19,070 nucleotides of DNA from Simkania sp. (GTDB lineage Bacteria; Chlamydiota; Chlamydiia; Chlamydiales; Simkaniaceae). Below the pieces are notes generated by a model. It searched no databases. It had not been told where the DNA came from and saw only the letters and a list, made by a program, of their open reading frames with translations. Below, one piece after another: positions 16,454-19,070 of this stretch. Position numbers and translations under genes: made by a program. Position 1 is the first letter of the stretch. Each line of letters starts with the position of its first letter. The DNA lies in NCBI GenBank assembly GCA_028281425.1, contig JANQJX010000101.1, forward strand, positions 1-19,070, written 5' to 3'.

Positions 16454-16490
16454 AATTTTTCAGTTCAAGGCAGTCTCTTATTGGATATAT
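16454..16490. repeat. Dispersed repeat, copy D
   Basis: TTTTTCAGTTCAAGGCAGTC (16456-16475) begins directly after the SNF2 stop codon and is identical to the copy at 18681-18700. The repeat continues CTCTTATTGG, where copy C has CCATAAAGG. Confidence 0.6.
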
Positions 16491-16552
16491 CGAGAAACAC
16501 ACGCATGCAGATTTTCCTAGAGATAGCCTAAAACAGGGTAAGGGGATTTTTT

Positions 16553-17353
16553 TTAGTCTACATCATGTATAAATTTATGAATAAGGTTGAATGTCTCCTC
16601 CTTCCTTTCAATGTGGGGCCAATGCCCTACATCTGAAAAGATTTTTAGAATGCTTGAACTGATTTTATTGTGCAAAAAATAAGAACAATAGATGGGTGTG
16701 GACAAATCCTGCCCACCTGCAATTAAAAGCAAAGGAATTGAAATATCACCTATCTGATCTTGCAGATCAAAATGTTTTAAAGCAGAAAGCTGCCCTAAAT
16801 ATCCCTCGGGATCTTGAACATATTCAAGATGCAAATCCTCTTTCCTAGTTCCTTTTTGCTCTTCGAGGCAGCTTAAAAAAGTACTCCCATAAAGAAAAGG
16901 AATCATACTTTTCATGACAAGAAGAGAAGGTGTCTTTGCTTCTAAAAGCTTTGCAATCACAGAAAATTTCAAAATGGCTGTAAGTGGAAACTTGGCAAAA
17001 GAGGAGATAAAAACCCCTTTTCGAACTCTTTTAGGGTAACGCAAAATCAATATTTGAGCAATTGCAGCACCCATTGAAGAAGCCACAATATCTGTTTGCT
17101 CAATTCCAAGAGATTCCATCAATTCAAGAGCATCTTCTGCCATCATTTCTATAGAATAGGGGGGAGGTGGAGAATCGGTCAATCCTGATCCCCGATGATC
17201 CATAATCAATGTTTGATGAGTTTTTGCAAAACGACTGATAAAATACTTCCAACTACAATGTGTCGAAGCAAAATCGGGCAAAAAGAAAACAGGAAAACCC
17301 TTTCCTTGAAGCTCATAAAAAATATTCACTCCATTTATTTTTAAAAAAGCCAT
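16553..17353 (-). CDS. Alpha/beta hydrolase, second of a tandem pair
   Basis: 266 aa, alpha/beta-hydrolase fold. Catalytic triad: Ser93 in VASSMGAA, Asp216 in GGQDLSTP, His244 in VGHWPHIE. The oxyanion region DHRGSGLTDSP is typical of the proline-iminopeptidase/haloperoxidase/epoxide-hydrolase cluster. The nucleophile elbow is A-S-S-M-G, with Ala where Gly is usual. It is a paralogue of the gene upstream: Ser, Asp and His fall at identical residue numbers and both contain PYSI..MAED. It starts inside the upstream gene (ATG 17351-17353, 13-nt overlap), so translation is coupled. Substrate unknown; no signal peptide, so probably cytoplasmic. It is convergent with the SNF2 gene. Confidence 0.85.
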   Translation of the reverse strand: MAFLKINGVNIFYELQGKGFPVFFLPDFASTHCSWKYFISRFAKTHQTLIMDHRGSGLTDSPPPPYSIEMMAEDALELMESLGIEQTDIVASSMGAAIAQILILRYPKRVRKGVFISSFAKFPLTAILKFSVIAKLLEAKTPSLLVMKSMIPFLYGSTFLSCLEEQKGTRKEDLHLEYVQDPEGYLGQLSALKHFDLQDQIGDISIPLLLIAGGQDLSTPIYCSYFLHNKISSSILKIFSDVGHWPHIERKEETFNLIHKFIHDVD

Positions 17354-18132
17354 TTTAATATAAGCTCTACTATTTGATTTCTTCTTTCTAAATGCAACAT
17401 ATGCCCTGCTTTGGAAAATATTTCTAAGCGACTATTTTTTAGATATTTTGATAGATTCTTTGCCAAATAAAGAGGTGTATAAAGATCTCTTTCTCCCGCA
17501 ATTAATAGAACATTATTTTCAATTTTTTCTAAATTTTTTCTCTCATCAAAAGCAAAAAGAGCCCCTAACTGAGCTTCGAATCCTACCAAAGTTTGAGGAT
17601 AAGGAGCATTTTCCATATTCTCAATGACTTTTGCCACCTGTTCAGGTTCACTTAAAAAGTCGACTGAGTAAAGCCAAGGAAGCATTTTTTGAACAACCAA
17701 TTTAGAAGAAACATCCCCTTTGAGCATGTCCAAACTATTTCTTAATTCAAGAAAAGTTGCCATTGGGAAATGATCAAAAGGAGCAAGCATGACTGCTTGA
17801 CCTAATCTTTCGGGAAAGTAAATTGCAATTGACTGAAGAATAGCACTGCCCATCGATAATCCAATCATATCAGCCTTTTTAATCGATGCTTTATCCATTA
17901 AAAAAATCAAATCCTCTGCCATCTCTTTAATAGAATAAGGACCCATAGGAGAGCTCGAACGCCCTGATCCTCTATTATCAAAACGAAAAACAGTGACAAA
18001 TTCAGCAAGCAAAGGAACAAAAAAATTCCACATATTCAAATCAAAAGAAAAATCATTGATGAATATAAGTGGGTTTTTTTCTCCTCGCTTTTCATAATAA
18101 AAAGTACAATTTTCTCGTTTAATTAAAGGCAA
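17341..18132 (-). CDS. Alpha/beta hydrolase, first of a tandem pair
   Basis: 263 aa, alpha/beta-hydrolase fold with Ser93 in IGLSMGSA (canonical G-x-S-x-G), Asp216 in GERDLYTP and His244 in AGHMLHLE. DNRGSGRSSSP lies near the oxyanion hole. The start is a TTG at 18130-18132 with AAGGA about 10 nt upstream. The next in-frame ATG would remove 33 residues, including the first strand. Alignment with the downstream paralogue (MPLIKRENCTFYYE against MAFLKINGVNIFYE) confirms the TTG. It lies behind a near-consensus promoter. The pair arose by tandem duplication and has diverged considerably. Exact activity (esterase, lipase, peptidase or other) cannot be told. Confidence 0.86.
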   Translation of the reverse strand: MPLIKRENCTFYYEKRGEKNPLIFINDFSFDLNMWNFFVPLLAEFVTVFRFDNRGSGRSSSPMGPYSIKEMAEDLIFLMDKASIKKADMIGLSMGSAILQSIAIYFPERLGQAVMLAPFDHFPMATFLELRNSLDMLKGDVSSKLVVQKMLPWLYSVDFLSEPEQVAKVIENMENAPYPQTLVGFEAQLGALFAFDERKNLEKIENNVLLIAGERDLYTPLYLAKNLSKYLKNSRLEIFSKAGHMLHLERRNQIVELILKWLF

Positions 18133-18200
18133 ACTTTAAATTCCTTTAAAAATTTAAACTTCAAAGCAAAAAACTCCTCAACTCAAAATTTCTGATCAAC

Positions 18201-18229
18201 ATCATAGAAAGAAACTTTCTAAATATCAA
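18201..18229 (-). promoter_or_regulatory. Promoter of the tandem hydrolase operon
   Basis: On the minus strand TTGATA (18229-18224) and TATGAT (18206-18201) are exactly 17 bp apart; each matches consensus at 5 of 6 positions. The -10 lies about 70 bp before the TTG start. Confidence 0.7.
18205..18221. promoter_or_regulatory. Palindrome in the promoter spacer, candidate operator
   Basis: TAGAAAG-AAA-CTTTCTA is a perfect 7-bp inverted repeat with a 3-bp centre. It fills almost the whole interval between the -35 and -10 boxes of the hydrolase promoter. A dimeric repressor or a MerR-type activator could bind there; no regulator gene is in view. Confidence 0.4.
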
Positions 18230-18337
18230 GCACTGAAAAAAATCAGTAGACAAAAAGATAGAGACATGCTAAACAGATAGATAAGTAGCAAAATTTCATA
18301 AGTGCTGATTTAAGCTAAGTAATTCCCCCTTCTTTTT

Positions 18338-18355
18338 CCAGACTGAAAAGTCTGG
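18338..18355 (+). ncRNA. Hairpin before an orphan terminator, part of a possible small RNA
   Basis: CCAGACT-GAAA-AGTCTGG: a perfect 7-bp stem with a GAAA loop, five nt before the terminator stem. Together they look like the 3' end of a structured small RNA. The 5' end is unknown; a weak promoter-like pair (TAGACA, 17 bp, TAAACA) lies near 18249-18277. Confidence 0.35.
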
Positions 18356-18360
18356 TTTGA

Positions 18361-18394
18361 GGCTACTCTACAAATGTAGAGTAGCCTTTTTTTT
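18361..18394 (+). terminator. Rho-independent terminator
   Basis: A perfect 11-bp stem, GGCTACTCTAC (18361-18371) and GTAGAGTAGCC (18376-18386), has an AAAT loop and is followed by eight T residues. The T-run makes it functional on the plus strand, although the neighbouring genes on both sides are on the minus strand. Confidence 0.85.
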
Positions 18395-18484
18395 AACCCG
18401 TAATTGCTTTCTAATCTTTGAAGTTCCTCTCCCCCTAGCTCCTGATTGCCTCTTACATCTCGCTTGTCCTCTCTAGAAAAATCG

Positions 18485-18501
18485 GCATGCTCTGTTTCGC
18501 T
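18485..18501. repeat. 17-bp direct repeat, copy 2
   Basis: GCATGCTCTGTTTCGCT, identical to 5007-5023. Confidence 0.6.
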
Positions 18502-18648
18502 AAGACATCAAAAACCATCTACAGCTCTTTTCGAAAGAGATGGTGTAAAAATAGGGATAAAGCCTAAAAGGAAGTGCTTTGAACTGGAAAATCCTCGTCT
18601 ACAGGATCTTTCGCTTTCAAGAGTCTATTGAATTTGAACCTTTCGCAA

Positions 18649-18715
18649 TTTTCGAAAAACATCTCAGTTTATCCGAACAATTTTTCAGTTCAAGGCAGTC
18701 CCAAAAGAAAAAAAA
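18649..18715. repeat. Dispersed repeat, copy E
   Basis: TTTTCGAAAAACATCTCAG upstream and TTTTTCAGTTCAAGGCAGTC (18681-18700) align with copy A across about 55 bp; the core equals copy D. It ends about 75 bp from the dipeptidase stop codon. Confidence 0.6.
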
Positions 18716-18788
18716 CCTTCTGCACTTTAACCTCTCAACTTGACCTGGTACGTCATCGTCCCAATATCCTATGCTTTTTTCATGGGAT

Positions 18789-19070
18789 TTAAGAAGTCGG
18801 AGCTTCATTTTTAATTTCAGGGCCTGCCATCAAACCTTGTCTAATAAAAAATTTTTCAGCATTTTCATAAGCGATTTTTTTCATCTGATTTTCTTTCAAT
18901 TCTTTTTCAAGTTCTTTAAAAAATCGAGGATAACAATCAGATCCATCGAAATCCTCATAAAATAAGGGCTTCAAATGAGCAAGTTGCAAATGTGTTAATC
19001 CCTCTTCCCAAAAAAAATCAGCTCCTAAAGCCACTGCTTCATTCCCTAACAGCTCAATTCCATATGCAAT
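18789..19070 (-). CDS. Membrane (renal) dipeptidase, family M19, C-terminal part
   Basis: Only the last 93 codons are in the window; the frame is open to the right edge, so an internal GTG at 19032-19034 is not the start. The sequence resembles the C-terminal third of zinc dipeptidases of family M19. IAYGIELLGNEAVALGADFF corresponds to the family's 'H..hi..l.G.dhVglGsDFdG' strand, and CYPRFFKELEKEL followed by KKIAYENAEKFF corresponds to 'p.l...L...g.....i..i.g.N..r'. The family's Asp is present in GADFF, but the zinc-binding residues upstream are outside the window. Chlamydia trachomatis has a member annotated as microsomal dipeptidase (CT138, from memory). Such enzymes cleave dipeptides, possibly in peptide salvage or wall recycling. 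No terminator is evident after the stop. Confidence 0.65.
   Translation of the reverse strand: MAYGIELLGNEAVALGADFFWEEGLTHLQLAHLKPLFYEDFDGSDCYPRFFKELEKELKENQMKKIAYENAEKFFIRQGLMAGPEIKNEAPTS

Larger units (their letters stand above)
18133..18788. other. Spacer with promoter, orphan terminator and repeats
   Basis: 656 bp without a recognised protein gene. It contains the hydrolase promoter and palindrome (18201-18229), two stacked hairpins ending in a T8 terminator on the plus strand (18338-18394), a copy of the 17-bp repeat (18485-18501), a small CTCTTT/AAAGAG hairpin (near 18530-18545) and repeat copy E (18649-18715). Short frames here look spurious. Confidence 0.55.

Noticed and set aside
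18446..18631. 61-codon frame
   Set aside because: It spans the 17-bp repeat and a hairpin, and has no domain or ribosome-binding site.
1..19070. CRISPR array, tRNA genes, phage or toxin-antitoxin cluster
   Set aside because: I found no regularly spaced repeats, no tRNA arm consensus in the spacers and no gene set of these kinds.

Overview
The window looks like chromosomal DNA from a member of the Chlamydiae, probably an amoeba- or arthropod-associated chlamydia-like bacterium outside the Chlamydiaceae; I cannot name the genus. The base composition is AT-rich. Several genes are chlamydial in type or order: a glyA-clpP-dapF block with the long chlamydial form of GlyA, a CT398/CdsZ-type coiled-coil zinc-ribbon protein next to the RNase P RNA, xerC beside a YbiT-type ABC-F ATPase, a SWIM-SNF2 helicase and a renal-dipeptidase homologue. 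These identifications come from reading motifs, not from a search.

Layout. 1-171: remnant of an IS3-family OrfA (minus). 343-1397: a secreted patatin-like phospholipase with its own promoter. 1406-3707: minus-strand pair ybiT-TrmH/SpoU methyltransferase, overlapping by 11 bases. 4054-4974: xerC. 4975-5711: gene-poor DNA with a 14-bp inverted repeat. 5712-6894: minus-strand CdsZ-like gene followed by rnpB. 7358-9058: a gene of unknown role with a complete set of endonuclease/exonuclease/phosphatase (EEP) active-site motifs. 9059-9631: repeat-rich spacer holding a 161-bp concentric hairpin element. 9632-12549: glyA-clpP-dapF operon. 12752-16453: large SNF2 helicase. 16553-18132: two overlapping tandem alpha/beta hydrolases (minus) behind a strong promoter with a palindrome in its spacer. 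18338-18394: two stacked hairpins, the second a textbook terminator, with no recognised gene upstream on that strand. 18789-19070: C-terminal end of an M19 dipeptidase (minus).

How the genes relate. Most are housekeeping: ribosome or translation factors, chromosome-dimer resolution, tRNA processing, one-carbon metabolism, proteolysis and DAP/peptidoglycan precursors. In Chlamydiaceae, GlyA and DapF also act as alanine and glutamate racemases, so the glyA-dapF operon may supply D-amino acids here too. The accessory part is more interesting: a secreted patatin, the EEP-fold protein and the tandem hydrolases are candidate host-interaction or lipid-metabolism proteins. Between them the intergenic DNA carries a dispersed repeat family (core TTCAAGGCAGTCCC) with several diverged copies, plus other shared short repeats, as expected of a genome with decaying mobile DNA.
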